This document shows positions 17,266-28,999 of a DNA stretch of 64,000 bases, piece after piece; positions within the stretch are counted from its first letter, which is position 1; each line of letters begins with the position of its first letter. The stretch spans positions 487,001 through 551,000 of the forward strand of contig AP019701.1 in assembly GCA_006738865.1 (NCBI GenBank), read 5' to 3'. The notes under the pieces are model-generated. The model saw nothing but the letters and a program-made list of their open reading frames with translations. It had not been told where the DNA came from and ran no database searches. The stretch comes from Allostella sp. ATCC 35155 (GTDB taxonomy: Bacteria; Pseudomonadota; Alphaproteobacteria; ATCC43930; Allostellaceae). The translations under genes and the position numbers were made by a program.

Positions 17266-18828
17266 TCAGCGTGCCTTGTCGAGCAGCTCGATCACCTTCA
17301 TGGCGTCGATGCCGTTGGCGAAGACCTTGCCGTCCTCGCCGACCTGGATCTGGATGACGTAGATCGGCTTGCCGCCGGGCCCGGGGGTCGGCTTGCCGAG
17401 CCCGCGCAGGAAGGTGAGGGCGACGACCGCGGTCGCCTCCTCGTCGGACTTCGGGGCCCGCCCCAGCTTCTCGATCAGGTCGTCGAGCCCGGCCAGCTTC
17501 ACGTCGAAGCTGCCGCTCGCCATCTGCGGCGATTCGGGCGCGAAGCGGATGGTGCCGACGCCGTCGATGCGGGCGTCGGGGAAGGCCAGCGAGACGCTGC
17601 GGGCATGCAGCTGCGGCCGGGCCTTGGCAAAGTTCTCCATCGCCACCGGCAGGCTCATGCCGAAGGCGGCGCCGGCGGCGGCCTCGAGGGCCTCCTCGGG
17701 CGTCGGCGCCCGTTGGCCGGGGCGTGGCTGGGCCGGCCGGGCGAGCTGCTGGCGCAGCGTGCCGAAGAAAGCGTCCCAGACGACGCCGGTCGGCAGCTGG
17801 TCGATCTCGATGCGGAGGTCGAACGAGTGCGGAATGGCCGCCGGCGGAACCTCGATCGGCAGCTCGCTCGGCCCGACCATGCGCTTCAGGTCCAGCCCGA
17901 TGGACAAGGAGGCGCCGCCCTGGCCGTCATTGGCGACGCCGAATCCGAACGCCAGGTTCTCCGCCCGGAAGGCCGGCTGCGGGCCCATCATCGGATGGGT
18001 CACGCTGAGATCCTGCATGCCGTAGAGCAGCGACATGCCGCCGATCAGGCCGGGCAGCTGCGCCAGCATCTCCACGACCTGCTGCCATTGCTGCTGCGTC
18101 ACCTGGCCGCCCGCGAGCAGCAGGCGCGGATTGGCGAACGAGACGCCGGCGGCGTCGGTCAGCCGCGCGACCTCGACCAGGCGGGCGTCCTTCAGGGTGT
18201 ACTCGTAGAAGGTGCTGCCGAGCGCGACGGCCGTGCCGTCCGGCCCGGTCGCGCGGGTGCCGTCGGCCGCCAGCCGGATCGCACCGTTCCAGATGCCGGG
18301 CGCCGTCTCCTTGAGACCGCCGGTGATCGAGACCTTCTGGATCTCGATCATCGGCTTCTGCGCCGGATCCTGCACCGAGACCTGTTCCAGCACCATCTGC
18401 AGGGAATCGAAGTTCTGGATCGACTTGCGCCAGATGCCGGTCAGGTTCTGCTTGCCGATGACCAGCGCGAGCATCGGCTTGCCGCCGGGGCCGGTCGCCT
18501 CGATGCGTTCGGGCAGCTGGATCTCGATCTGCTGCTGGTCGGCGTCGATGTCCTTCACCCGGAGCGTGATCGGCCGCAGCGTCATGCCGCCTTCGGGGCT
18601 CTTGGTGGTGATGGCCGGCAGGGTCGCGACCACCGTCCCGTTCTCCTCGACGACCCGTGGCTGGCCGTCGACCTGCAGGCCGGGCCCGGCCGCGCGGCGC
18701 ACGGCGGTGACGATCTGCTCGAGATCCTTGCGGATCGCCGCCGGATCGGCTGCGCCGGCCGGCGCCGTGAAGGCAAGCAGCGCCGCCGCGGCCGCACCCG
18801 CGGAGCGTTTCCCGATCGCCAAGGCCAT
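17266..18828 (-). CDS. Secreted protein of unknown function
   Basis: 520 aa. I do not recognise the family with confidence; the beta-rich repeats of the type TLRPITLRVKDID and QKPMIEIQKVSITGGLKE recall the DUF945/DUF2125 kind of envelope protein. The first about 27 residues (MALAIGKRSAGAAAAALLAFTAPAGAADP) are a Sec signal peptide, so it is probably periplasmic. The ATG at 18828 is preceded by AGGGAG; an ATG 33 bp upstream lacks support. It lies 102 bp downstream of the acetoacetyl-CoA synthetase on the same strand, which may be coincidental. Confidence 0.8.
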   Translation of the reverse strand: MALAIGKRSAGAAAAALLAFTAPAGAADPAAIRKDLEQIVTAVRRAAGPGLQVDGQPRVVEENGTVVATLPAITTKSPEGGMTLRPITLRVKDIDADQQQIEIQLPERIEATGPGGKPMLALVIGKQNLTGIWRKSIQNFDSLQMVLEQVSVQDPAQKPMIEIQKVSITGGLKETAPGIWNGAIRLAADGTRATGPDGTAVALGSTFYEYTLKDARLVEVARLTDAAGVSFANPRLLLAGGQVTQQQWQQVVEMLAQLPGLIGGMSLLYGMQDLSVTHPMMGPQPAFRAENLAFGFGVANDGQGGASLSIGLDLKRMVGPSELPIEVPPAAIPHSFDLRIEIDQLPTGVVWDAFFGTLRQQLARPAQPRPGQRAPTPEEALEAAAGAAFGMSLPVAMENFAKARPQLHARSVSLAFPDARIDGVGTIRFAPESPQMASGSFDVKLAGLDDLIEKLGRAPKSDEEATAVVALTFLRGLGKPTPGPGGKPIYVIQIQVGEDGKVFANGIDAMKVIELLDKAR

Positions 18829-18930
18829 GCCCAACTCCCTCGTCTTGCGTCGCTTGCGCACCCCGAAAAGACAATCGCCCGCCGGGTGCCGGGTTGCACA
18901 GTGGATTTTTCGAGAAATCTCCGGGCGGGC

Positions 18931-20892
<1,962 letters not shown>

Positions 20893-21118
20893 GGCCGTTC
20901 CTCCGGGAAATCGGGTACGCCGTCCGGTATAGACGCGGGGCCTCTGCCCGTGCAACGGATCGGCGGAGCCGGACGGGCCGTGACGCGCCTTCACTTGGCC
21001 TTGATCCGGCCCACGGCCCGCCCCGGTCCGGCGGTGTCTTCCCGATGCCCGTCCCAGCCCCTGCCGATCTCGCCCGCCGATTCCCTCCCGCCGTTCCTGC
21101 CCCGCCGGTTCCTGGTCC

Positions 21119-22084
21119 ATGCCGCTGAAGCACCGTTTCGATCGCTGGATGAGCGATCTCGCGCCGCCGATCCAGGGGGCGATCTGGATGCTCGCTGCCG
21201 CGGTCACCTTCTCCGCGCTCAACACGCTGATCCGCTGGCTGACGGCGGAGGCGGGGATGCACGCGTTCCAGGCCGCCTTCTTCCGCATCTTCTTCGGGCT
21301 GCTCTTCATGGTGCCCCTGATGGTGCGGGCGGGTCGGGCGGGGCTCGGCCGGCACAATCCGCTCTATCTGCGCCGCGCCGTCATCGGCGTCATCGGCATG
21401 CTGGCCTCCTTCTACGGTATCGCCCACCTGCCGCTCGCGACCTCGACGGCGCTCAGCTTCACCGCGCCGATGTTCACGACGGTGCTGGCGGTCTTCATGC
21501 TGGGCGAACAGGTGCGGCTGCGCCGCTGGTCGGCGATCGTCGTCGGCTTCCTCGGCGCGGTCGTGATCCTGCGCCCCGGCTGGACGCCGCTCGACGCCGG
21601 GATGATCGCCGCCATGATCGCGGCCGCGACCAGCGCCATCAACACCATCGTCGTGAAGCAGCTCTCGCGCACCGAGCCCGCCAACGCCATCGTCACCTGG
21701 ATGGCGCTCTACTACACGCCGCTGCTGCTGGTCCCGGCGATCTTCGTCTGGGAGTGGCCGGCCTGGCACCTCTGGCCGTGGATCGTGATGATGGGCGTGC
21801 TCGGATCGCTCGGCCACATGGCGATGACGCGCAGCTTCCGCGCCGCCGACGCGACCGTGGTCATGACCTTCGACTACACCCGCCTGCCGATCTCGGCGCT
21901 GCTCGGGCTGATCTTCTTCGCGGAATGGCCGGACGAGTACACGGCCCTGGGCGCGGTCATCATCGGCTGCTCCGGCCTCTACATCGCCCATCGCGAGGCG
22001 AAGGTGAGCCGCATCCGCGCGGCCACCACGGCGACCGCGACGGCTGCGGATCAGGCCGCGCCCGACCCGCGCGGCCGCGTCTGA
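21119..22084 (+). CDS. EamA/DMT-family transporter
   Basis: 321 aa with ten predicted membrane helices in two EamA repeats (about residues 18-150 and 155-295). Landmarks are [62 protein letters not shown] and, in repeat two, [40 protein letters not shown]. These are inner-membrane metabolite exporters or importers; the substrate is unknown. It overlaps no neighbour, and its stop is 3 bp from that of the convergent DUF3429 gene. Confidence 0.9.
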   Translation: MPLKHRFDRWMSDLAPPIQGAIWMLAAAVTFSALNTLIRWLTAEAGMHAFQAAFFRIFFGLLFMVPLMVRAGRAGLGRHNPLYLRRAVIGVIGMLASFYGIAHLPLATSTALSFTAPMFTTVLAVFMLGEQVRLRRWSAIVVGFLGAVVILRPGWTPLDAGMIAAMIAAATSAINTIVVKQLSRTEPANAIVTWMALYYTPLLLVPAIFVWEWPAWHLWPWIVMMGVLGSLGHMAMTRSFRAADATVVMTFDYTRLPISALLGLIFFAEWPDEYTALGAVIIGCSGLYIAHREAKVSRIRAATTATATAADQAAPDPRGRV

Positions 22085-22087
22085 AGA

Positions 22088-22555
22088 TCAGGCGCCCGGC
22101 GGATAGACGAAGCGCAAGGTCGAGGCTGCCAGCGCCAGCGTCACCACGATCGTCAGCGGGATGCGCAGGGCCGGGTACCAGGCGGGCGCCAGCCCGCGCC
22201 GGACCAGCCAGACGTCGACCGCCAGGGTCACCGGGAAGGCGAGCGTCAGCGCCATGCCCATCTGCACCGGCTCGAACTCGAGCGCGGTGAGCAGCCAGCC
22301 GGCCAGCGCCGGCACCACGCCCCATGCCCAGCGCCCCCAGCCCGGGCGACCGTCGGCCATGGCGAGGCCCCAATGGACGGCGCCGAGGAAGGAGAGCACC
22401 GCCGCGGCATAGAAGAACTGCAGCGGAATCGCCATGCCGGCCTGCTCGGCCTCCAAGGTCCAGGCGCCGATGGCGCCGGCGACGAACGGGACGAGGCCGG
22501 CAAAGCCCAGCACCGCGGCCGGGCGCGGGACGTCGGATAGTGTCGGACGGGTCAT
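22088..22555 (-). CDS. DUF3429 membrane protein
   Basis: 155 aa. The order PRPAAVLGFAGLVPFVAGAIGAW, IPLQFFYAAAVLSFLGAVHWGLAM, WGVVPALAGWLLTAL and a Trp/Arg-containing LAFPVTLAVDVWLVRRGLAPAWYPALRIPLT is the DUF3429 pattern of about five membrane helices. Function is unknown. The ATG at 22555 is the first that starts the conserved region. It is a lone gene between the transporter and the dehydrogenase. Confidence 0.85.
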   Translation of the reverse strand: MTRPTLSDVPRPAAVLGFAGLVPFVAGAIGAWTLEAEQAGMAIPLQFFYAAAVLSFLGAVHWGLAMADGRPGWGRWAWGVVPALAGWLLTALEFEPVQMGMALTLAFPVTLAVDVWLVRRGLAPAWYPALRIPLTIVVTLALAASTLRFVYPPGA

Positions 22556-22721
22556 CGGCCAGCTTCTATGCCAGCACCCGGCGGGCGGCAACCGGCAAGG
22601 CGGCGGCCCTGGCCCGTCGGCTATGCCCCGTCGGCCCTGGCCCGTCAGCCATGTCCCGAGCCGCCGGACTTTGCTAAGACCCCGTCGGCAATTCATCCGC
22701 TGGGAAGGCGAGGGGGAAATC

Positions 22722-23483
22722 ATGCAGATTTCAGGCGTGGCGGCGATCGTGACCGGCGGCGGGTCGGGGCTGGGGGCGGGTACCGCGCGGATGCTGGCGG
22801 CGGCGGGCGCCCGGGTGACGGTGGTCGACCTCCGCAAGGACGCGGCGGAGGCGGTCGCGGCGGAGGTCGGCGGGCTCGGCATCGGTGCCGACGTCACCAG
22901 TGCCGAGCAGGGGGCGGCCGCGGTCGCGGCCGGGCGCGAGCGTCATGGCGCCGCCCGCATCCTCGTCAACTGTGCCGGCATCGCACCGGCCCAGCGCATC
23001 GTCGGGCGCGACGGCCCGCTGGAGCTCGACGCCTTCCGCCGGGTGATCGAGGTCAACCTGATCGGCACCTTCAACATGATGCGGCTGGCGGCCGCCGACA
23101 TGCAGGGGCTGGACCCGCTGGCCGACGGCGAGCGCGGGATCATCGTGTCGACCGCCTCGGTCGCGGCCTTCGAGGGCCAGATCGGCCAGGCCGCCTATTC
23201 CGCCTCCAAGGGCGGCGTCGTCGCCCTCACCATGCCGGCGGCGCGCGAGTTCGCCCGCTCGGGCATCCGCGTCAACGCCATCGCGCCGGGGCTGTTCGGC
23301 ACGCCGATGCTGCTCGGCATGCCCCAGCCGGTGCAGGACAGCCTTGCGGCCAGCGTGCCCTTCCCCAGCCGCTTCGGCACGCCGGAGGAGTACGCCTCGC
23401 TCGTCCGCCACATCGTCGAGAACGTGATGATCAACGGCGAGTGCATCCGCCTCGACGGCGCCATCCGGATGCAGCCGCGCTGA
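22722..23483 (+). CDS. Short-chain dehydrogenase, type II 3-hydroxyacyl-CoA dehydrogenase (17beta-HSD10)-like
   Basis: 253 aa Rossmann-fold oxidoreductase. The NAD-binding motif is TGGGSGLG (residues 11-18), followed by an acidic residue in VTVVDLRKD that favours NAD. The catalytic set is Ser146, Tyr159 and Lys163 in STASVAAFEGQIGQAAYSASKGG. The run AAFEGQIGQAAYSASKGG and the end of the substrate loop IAPGLFGTPML are nearly diagnostic of HSD17B10-type enzymes, which oxidise 3-hydroxyacyl-CoAs including branched ones. The start at 22722 has GGCGAGGGGG upstream. It fits the acyl-CoA theme of the region. Confidence 0.9.
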   Translation: MQISGVAAIVTGGGSGLGAGTARMLAAAGARVTVVDLRKDAAEAVAAEVGGLGIGADVTSAEQGAAAVAAGRERHGAARILVNCAGIAPAQRIVGRDGPLELDAFRRVIEVNLIGTFNMMRLAAADMQGLDPLADGERGIIVSTASVAAFEGQIGQAAYSASKGGVVALTMPAAREFARSGIRVNAIAPGLFGTPMLLGMPQPVQDSLAASVPFPSRFGTPEEYASLVRHIVENVMINGECIRLDGAIRMQPR

Positions 23484-23577
23484 CCGGAGCCTGCCGGAAT
23501 TTCGCCATCTCGCCCGCGTTGAATCGGCAGGATCGGTTGCGCGGGCGGCCGGCGAGCGGGGGAAGGCGGTAGCGACG

Positions 23578-25584
23578 GTGGCGCAGCAGGGACAGGGTGA
23601 GGGCCGGGCGAAGCCGGTGCGAAAGCGGCGGTCGTGGTTCGGCTTCTTCGTCCGCTGGACGCTGGTGCTCGGCATCTGGGCCGGGGTGGCGGTGCTGGGG
23701 CTCGTCGGCTGGTATGCCTACGACCTGCCGGACACGCGCAACCTCGGCCAGGCGGAGCGGCAGCCCGGCGTCACCATGGTCGCCGTCGACGGCAGCGTCC
23801 TTGCCACCTTCGGCGACATGCATGGCGAGGCGGTGCAGCTGCGCGACCTGCCGGGCTATGTGCCGGCCGCGCTGCTCTCGACCGAGGACCGGCGCTTCTA
23901 CCAGCATTTCGGTGTCGACCTCCTCGGCGTCGCCCGCGCGATCTACCAGAACCTGCGCGCCGGCCGGGTGGTGGAGGGCGGCAGCACGATCACCCAGCAG
24001 CTCGCCAAGAATCTCTTCCTGACGCCTGAGCGCACGACCCGGCGCAAGGTCCAGGAGGCGCTGCTCGCCCTCTGGCTCGAGCACCGCTTCAGCAAGGACG
24101 AGATCCTCGCGATCTACCTGAACCGCGTCTATTTCGGGGCCGGGACCTACGGCATCGACGCCGCGGCCCGCCGCTACTTCGCCAAGCCGGCGGCGAAGGT
24201 CAGCCTCTACGAGGCGGCGGTCCTGGCCGGGCTGCCGAAGGCGCCCTCGCGCCTCAATCCGCTGCGCGATCCCGATCTCGCGGGCGACCGCGCGGCCGAG
24301 GTGCTCGACAACATGGTCGAGGCCGGCTTCCTCACCCGCAACGAGGCCGAGGCGGCCAAGACCAACCGCAGCCAGCTCGCCCGGGTGTCGGGCCCCTCCC
24401 AGGGCAACCGCTACTTCGCCGACTGGGCGCTGGAGCAGGTGTCGGGCTTCGTCGGGCAGGCGGCGTCGGACCTCGTCGTCGTCACCACCTTCGAGCCGCG
24501 CCTGCAGGCGTTGGCGGAGACCGCGTTGGGCGAAGCGCTTGCCGCCCAGGGCGCGAAGCTCGCGGTGGGCCAGGGGGCGCTCGTCGCGATGGCGCCCGAC
24601 GGCGCCGTGCGCGCCATGGTCGGCGGGCGGGACTATGTCGAGAGCCAGTTCAATCGGGCCAGCCAGGCGATGCGCCAGCCGGGCTCGGCCTTCAAGCCGT
24701 TCGTCTGGGTCGCGGCGCTGGAGTCGGGGCTCCGGCCGGAATCTCCCATCGTCGATCGGCCGGTGCGCATCAAGAACTGGTCGCCGAAGAACTTCAACGG
24801 CCGCTATCTCGGCGAGATCACCCTGGCCGAGGCGCTGGCACAGTCGGTCAACACGGTGTCGGTGCAGCTCGTCCAGCGCGTCGGCGTCGAGAAGGTGATC
24901 CGGGCGGCGCATCGCATGGGCATCACCAGCGAACTCGGCGCCGACGCCAGCCTGGCGCTCGGCACCAGCGAGGTCAGCCCGGTCGAGCTGGCGGGCGCGC
25001 TGGCGCCGCTCGCCAACGAGGGCAACGGCGCCATTCCCTACGCCATCCGCGAGATCCGCGACCGTTCCGGCCGCATCCTCTACCGCCGCTCCGGCTCCGG
25101 CCCGGGCCGCGTCGTCGCCGCCGAGATCGCAGGCGAGATGAACCGCATGCTGTCCGGGACGGTCGAGACCGGGACGGCGCGGGCGGCCAATATCGGCCGG
25201 CCGGCCGCCGGCAAGACCGGCACGACCCAGGACCACCGCGACGCCTGGTTCGCCGGCTGGACGCCGGAGCTGGTCGCCGTCGTCTGGGTCGGCAACGACG
25301 ACGGGCGGCCGATGAAGGGCGTGACCGGCGGCTCGCTGCCGGCCGGCATCTGGCGCAGCTTCATGCAGGAGGCGGTCAAGGGCACGCCGCCCCGGCCGTT
25401 CCCCTCCTATACGCCGCTGCCGCCGGTGGCCGCGGCACCGCCGCCGGCGGCGCTCGCCCAGGAGGGCCGCGGCGGCTGGTTCGGCGAACTCTTCTCCTCC
25501 CGGCCGGCGCCCCTGGCGCCGCCGTCCGCCGGCCGCCAGGGTGGCGGGCCCTCCTATTTCCGCCGGGACGAGGGCGGCAACTGA
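23578..25584 (+). CDS. mrcA: Penicillin-binding protein 1A (class A, bifunctional)
   Basis: 668 aa from a GTG. A Lys/Arg-rich cytoplasmic tail and one membrane helix (about 22-48) anchor it. The GT51 glycosyltransferase domain has its catalytic Glu103 in STEDRRFYQHFGVD and the GGSTITQQLAKNLFL motif. The transpeptidase domain carries Ser370 in QPGSAFKPF, an SVN motif and AGKTGTTQD. It polymerises and crosslinks peptidoglycan. The Pro/Ala-rich C-terminal tail (after about residue 595) is low complexity. It lies 94 bp after the dehydrogenase and is probably transcribed separately. Confidence 0.95.
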   Translation: MAQQGQGEGRAKPVRKRRSWFGFFVRWTLVLGIWAGVAVLGLVGWYAYDLPDTRNLGQAERQPGVTMVAVDGSVLATFGDMHGEAVQLRDLPGYVPAALLSTEDRRFYQHFGVDLLGVARAIYQNLRAGRVVEGGSTITQQLAKNLFLTPERTTRRKVQEALLALWLEHRFSKDEILAIYLNRVYFGAGTYGIDAAARRYFAKPAAKVSLYEAAVLAGLPKAPSRLNPLRDPDLAGDRAAEVLDNMVEAGFLTRNEAEAAKTNRSQLARVSGPSQGNRYFADWALEQVSGFVGQAASDLVVVTTFEPRLQALAETALGEALAAQGAKLAVGQGALVAMAPDGAVRAMVGGRDYVESQFNRASQAMRQPGSAFKPFVWVAALESGLRPESPIVDRPVRIKNWSPKNFNGRYLGEITLAEALAQSVNTVSVQLVQRVGVEKVIRAAHRMGITSELGADASLALGTSEVSPVELAGALAPLANEGNGAIPYAIREIRDRSGRILYRRSGSGPGRVVAAEIAGEMNRMLSGTVETGTARAANIGRPAAGKTGTTQDHRDAWFAGWTPELVAVVWVGNDDGRPMKGVTGGSLPAGIWRSFMQEAVKGTPPRPFPSYTPLPPVAAAPPPAALAQEGRGGWFGELFSSRPAPLAPPSAGRQGGGPSYFRRDEGGN

Positions 25585-25601
25585 CTCTCGAAGGACCATC
25601 G

Positions 25602-26261
25602 ATGGAAGATCCGATCCGCCGCCACCCGACCCGCGCCGAGCAGCTCGACATCCTCGCCGCCGTGTCGTCCGATCTCTGCGGCCCCGGCGATGCCGTGCTC
25701 GATCTCGGCTGCGGCACCGGCTATTTCGGCCATCTGCTACATGGCCGCCGGCCGGACCTGCGCTATGTCGGCTTCGACCGCAAGGGCGAAAGCCTCGGCG
25801 CGGCGGCTGCGAACCTCGCCGCGTGGGGGGCGAACGTGCGGCTGGTCGAAGGCGACCTCGCGAACATCGGCGCCGTTGCCGGGCTCGATGGCCCGTGGCG
25901 CGCCATCGTCTCGGTGCTGACCTTCCACGACCTCGACGACCCGGCCAAGGCGGCCGTCATCGCCTGGGCGGCGCGCCGCCTCGCGCCCGGCGGCGCCTTC
26001 CTCCTGCTCGACCGCATCCGCCTGACCGAGCCGTCGCTGTTCGGGCTCCAGCGCAGCCTCTGGGCGCGGCTCGAGCGCATCCACGGCGAGGGCATGCGCA
26101 CCGCCGACGACTTCGCGGCCTACGAGCAGGACCTCGGCAGCGACAACCGCCCGGCGACGCTCGCCGACTATGCCCGCTGGTTCGCCGACGCCGGTCTCGC
26201 CTTCCAGCCCCTCCACCTCCACGGCAACATCGCCATCCTGGCGGGGGCGCGCCGCGGGTAG
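25602..26261 (+). CDS. Class I SAM-dependent methyltransferase
   Basis: 219 aa. Motif I is AVLDLGCGTGYFGHLL, followed by the acidic loop YVGFDRKGESL, motif II in VRLVEGDLANIG and motif IV/post-IV VSVLTFHDLDDPAKAAVIAWAARRLAPGGAFLLLDRI. It is a Methyltransf_11/25-type enzyme with no accessory domain; the substrate is unknown. It begins 17 bp after the PBP1A stop on the same strand, so it may be co-transcribed. The stop is 4 bp from the convergent FAD oxidoreductase. Confidence 0.88.
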   Translation: MEDPIRRHPTRAEQLDILAAVSSDLCGPGDAVLDLGCGTGYFGHLLHGRRPDLRYVGFDRKGESLGAAAANLAAWGANVRLVEGDLANIGAVAGLDGPWRAIVSVLTFHDLDDPAKAAVIAWAARRLAPGGAFLLLDRIRLTEPSLFGLQRSLWARLERIHGEGMRTADDFAAYEQDLGSDNRPATLADYARWFADAGLAFQPLHLHGNIAILAGARRG

Positions 26262-26265
26262 GTCG

Positions 26266-27552
26266 TCACCCCCGCCGGTCGCGCCAGCGGTAGAGCAGCA
26301 GGGCGCTGCGGGCGATGCGGCGGGCGAAGCCGTGGGCGGGGATCGGGCGCAGCGGCGCGAGGGGCAGCGGCAGGTCGGTGGCCGAGCGGGTGTCGACCCA
26401 GCGCGCGAACTCCCGCCCGAGGATGGTGGCGAGGGCGACGCCGCGGCCCTGGCAGCCGACCCAGGCGACGACGCCCGGCGCCAGCTCGTGCAGGTGCGGC
26501 ATGCGGTCGGCGGTGATGCCGACATAGCCGTGCCAGAGATGGTCGAACTCGACCGCGCCGACCTGGGGAAAGACGCGGGCGAGACGGGCGCCGATGCGGC
26601 GGCGCAGGCGGGTCTCGTGGCCGGTGTGGAAGACCAGCGCGCCGCCGGTGACGAGCCGGCCCGAGCGCGCGAAGCGGAAGAAATGCAGGTCGCCCTGGGT
26701 GTCGGAGAGGGCGACGTCGCCGACGAGGATGCTGCGGCGCACATTCTCGCCCAGCGGCACGGTCGACATCTGGTAGGAGCGCACCGGCACCACGGTCTGC
26801 CGGAAGCCCGGCCAGAGATCGTCGGAATAGGCGTTGGTCGCCAGCACCACCTGGTCGGCGGTGACGCTGCCGCCCGGCGTCGACAGGCGCCAGCGCGCGC
26901 CGTCCCGCTCCAGCGCCGTCGCCGGGCTGCGCTCGTGCAGCCGCACCCCGGCCGCGATCGCGGCGTGGGCGAGGCCGCGGGCATAGGCGAGGGGATTGAT
27001 GTGGCCGCCGTCGCGGTTCGTCCAGCCGCCATGCCAGAAGTCCGAGCCGGTGACGGCCGCCGTCCGCTGCCGGTCGAGCAGCTCGACGGGCGCCCCCAGC
27101 TTCGCCCACTGCTCCACCCGCCGGGCGCTGAGGGCGAGGCGGCCGGGCCGGTGCGCCGGCTGGATCCAGCCGTTCTGCACCGCCTCGCAGTCGATGCCGA
27201 GCCGATGGATCAGCGCGAAGGTGAAGGCGGCCGAGTCGCGCACCAGCCGGGCATAGGCCTCGCCCTTCTCCGGCCCCAGCAGCTGGCGGAAATGGTCGGG
27301 GTCGAAGCGCGGATGGGTCGGGATCACCTGGCCGTTGTTGCGGCCGGACGCGCCCCAGCCCGCCTCCGCCGCCTCCAGCAGCACGACCGAGGCGCCGCGC
27401 TCGGCGAGGTGGAGGGCCGTCGAGAGGCCGGTATAGCCGGCGCCGACCACGGCGACGTCGGCGGTCGCGGTGCCGGCGAGCGGGGTGGTCTGCGGACCGG
27501 GCGGCGCGGTCGCGGCCCAGAGGGATGGGGGAAGCGCGGACGATTCGGGCAT
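26266..27552 (-). CDS. FAD-dependent oxidoreductase (DAO/PuuB-like)
   Basis: 428 aa D-amino-acid-oxidase-fold enzyme. The dinucleotide-binding motif is VAVVGAGYTGLSTALHLAERGASVVLLEA, followed by the GWGASGRNNGQVIP loop typical of gamma-glutamylputrescine oxidase-like proteins. A C-terminal FAD motif lies near WHGYVGITADRMPHLHEL and GCQGRGVALATILG. It probably oxidises an amine or N-methyl amino acid to the imine with release of H2O2. The ATG at 27552 is chosen; the open frame runs further upstream through the divergent gene. A paralogue is encoded at 39115. Confidence 0.9.
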   Translation of the reverse strand: MPESSALPPSLWAATAPPGPQTTPLAGTATADVAVVGAGYTGLSTALHLAERGASVVLLEAAEAGWGASGRNNGQVIPTHPRFDPDHFRQLLGPEKGEAYARLVRDSAAFTFALIHRLGIDCEAVQNGWIQPAHRPGRLALSARRVEQWAKLGAPVELLDRQRTAAVTGSDFWHGGWTNRDGGHINPLAYARGLAHAAIAAGVRLHERSPATALERDGARWRLSTPGGSVTADQVVLATNAYSDDLWPGFRQTVVPVRSYQMSTVPLGENVRRSILVGDVALSDTQGDLHFFRFARSGRLVTGGALVFHTGHETRLRRRIGARLARVFPQVGAVEFDHLWHGYVGITADRMPHLHELAPGVVAWVGCQGRGVALATILGREFARWVDTRSATDLPLPLAPLRPIPAHGFARRIARSALLLYRWRDRRG

Positions 27553-27659
27553 GGCGCCGATGGCTCCGTCGAGCAGGACCGGTGGCGATCCTGGACGACC
27601 CGCCGCGCCCGCGGCAACCGCCGTTGCTGCCCCGGCCCGCTTCTGGGAGATTCCGTCGC

Positions 27660-28400
27660 ATGACGGACGACCTCGAACCCTATGCCCGCGACGCCCGGCG
27701 GCTGATGCGGGCGATCGACCGGGCGGCGCTGGCGACGGTCCAGCGCGATGCCGCGGGCTGGCCCCTGGCCTCCCTGGTGCTGGTGGCGTCCGATGCGGCG
27801 GGCCGGCCGCTGCTGCTGCTGTCGGACCTTGCCGACCACAGCCGCAACATCGCGGCCGACGGCCGGGTCTCGCTGCTCTTCGATGGCACGGTCGGGCTCG
27901 ACCGGCCGCTGGCCGGTCAGCGCCTGTCGCTGCTCGGCCGGGCGGCGATCGTCGAGGACGGCGCGGCGCGGGCGCGCTATCTCGCCCGCCATCCGGATGC
28001 CGCCGCCTATGCGGGCTTCGGCGACTTCCGCCTCTACCGGGTCGAGCCGGAGCGGGCGCACCTCGTCGCCGGCTTCGGCCGCATCCGCTGGATCGGCGCC
28101 GACCGGCTCGGCCCGCCGGCCGACCCCGTCGCGCTTGCCGAAGCCGAGGCCGGGATCGTCGCCCACATGAACGCGGACCATTGCGACGCGGTCCAGCTCT
28201 ATGCCCGCGTCGCGGGCAGCCGCGAGCCCGGCTGGCGCATGACGGGGGTCGATGTCGAGGGCTGCGACCTGCGGTTCGGCGCGGCCGTGCTGCGGGTCGA
28301 TTTCGCGGAGCCCTGCGCGGACGCCGGGGCGGTCCGCAAGGAATTGGTGCGGCAGGTGCGGGCGGCGCGCGCGGCCTTGACTCAGCCGGCGGCCGTGTAG
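27660..28400 (+). CDS. HugZ-like heme-utilisation protein (PNPOx split barrel plus DUF2470)
   Basis: 246 aa. Residues about 10-150 form a flavin-reductase-like split barrel (ALATVQRDAAGWPLASLVLVASD, LLLSDLADHSRNIAADGRVSLLF). The C-terminal 80 residues contain IVAHMNADHCDAVQLYA, the DUF2470 hallmark whose His is near the heme in HugZ. Family members degrade or bind heme, or act as FMN-free heme-binding proteins. No heme transporter is nearby. Its 3' end overlaps the convergent LysE gene by 19 bp. Confidence 0.88.
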   Translation: MTDDLEPYARDARRLMRAIDRAALATVQRDAAGWPLASLVLVASDAAGRPLLLLSDLADHSRNIAADGRVSLLFDGTVGLDRPLAGQRLSLLGRAAIVEDGAARARYLARHPDAAAYAGFGDFRLYRVEPERAHLVAGFGRIRWIGADRLGPPADPVALAEAEAGIVAHMNADHCDAVQLYARVAGSREPGWRMTGVDVEGCDLRFGAAVLRVDFAEPCADAGAVRKELVRQVRAARAALTQPAAV

Positions 28401-28999
28401 AGCGCGGCCAGCCCGAAGAGGATGAGGGCGCCGCCGCCCAGCCGGTTGATCCAGGCAATGGCGGCCGGGCCGATGCGGGTGCGCAGGCGGGAGACCGTCA
28501 GCGACAGGCCGAGCCACCACGCGCCCGAGCCGAGGAAGACGCCGAGGACGAGCACCAGCGCCGCCGTGCCGTCGCCCGCCCATTCGCCGAGCCCGAGGGC
28601 GGCGAAGGCCGCGGCGAAGGAGAGGATGGTCGCGGGGTTGGCCAACGTCAGCAGCGTCGTCGTGCCCCAGGCGAGGAGGAGGGAGCGGGCGCCGCCGGCG
28701 TCCGCTGCGCGCATCGCCGGGGCTGCGGTCGCCGTGCGCCAGCCGAGCCAGAGGAGGGCGAGGCCGCCCGCCCCGGCCAGCCAGCCCTGCCCGGCGATCA
28801 TGGCGTCGGCGACCACGGCGAGGCCGAACCCGGCGACGGCGCCATAGGCGGCATCGGCCGTTGCCGCCCCCAGCCCGGTCGCCAAGCCCATGGCCGGCCC
28901 GTCGACCAGGGTGCGGCGGATGCAGAGCAGGCCGATCGGGCCGACCGGCGCGGCGATGGCGAGGCCGAGCGCGAAGCCCTTGGCGAAGAGCGTCAGCAC
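28382..28999 (-). CDS. LysE-family amino acid exporter
   Basis: 205 aa with six predicted helices. LFAKGFALGLAIAAPVGPIGLLCIRRTL is the LysE/RhtB signature (GxxxxxxPGP variant with APVGP), and LLAWGTTTLLTLANPATILSFAAAFAALG is the conserved central region. I place the start at the GTG at 28999, whose GTGCTGA overlaps the lrp stop. An in-frame ATG at 29020 is the alternative. Overlap with the Lrp-type regulator gene strongly suggests it exports the amino acid sensed by that regulator, as in the LysG/LysE logic. Confidence 0.87.
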   Translation of the reverse strand: MLTLFAKGFALGLAIAAPVGPIGLLCIRRTLVDGPAMGLATGLGAATADAAYGAVAGFGLAVVADAMIAGQGWLAGAGGLALLWLGWRTATAAPAMRAADAGGARSLLLAWGTTTLLTLANPATILSFAAAFAALGLGEWAGDGTAALVLVLGVFLGSGAWWLGLSLTVSRLRTRIGPAAIAWINRLGGGALILFGLAALYTAAG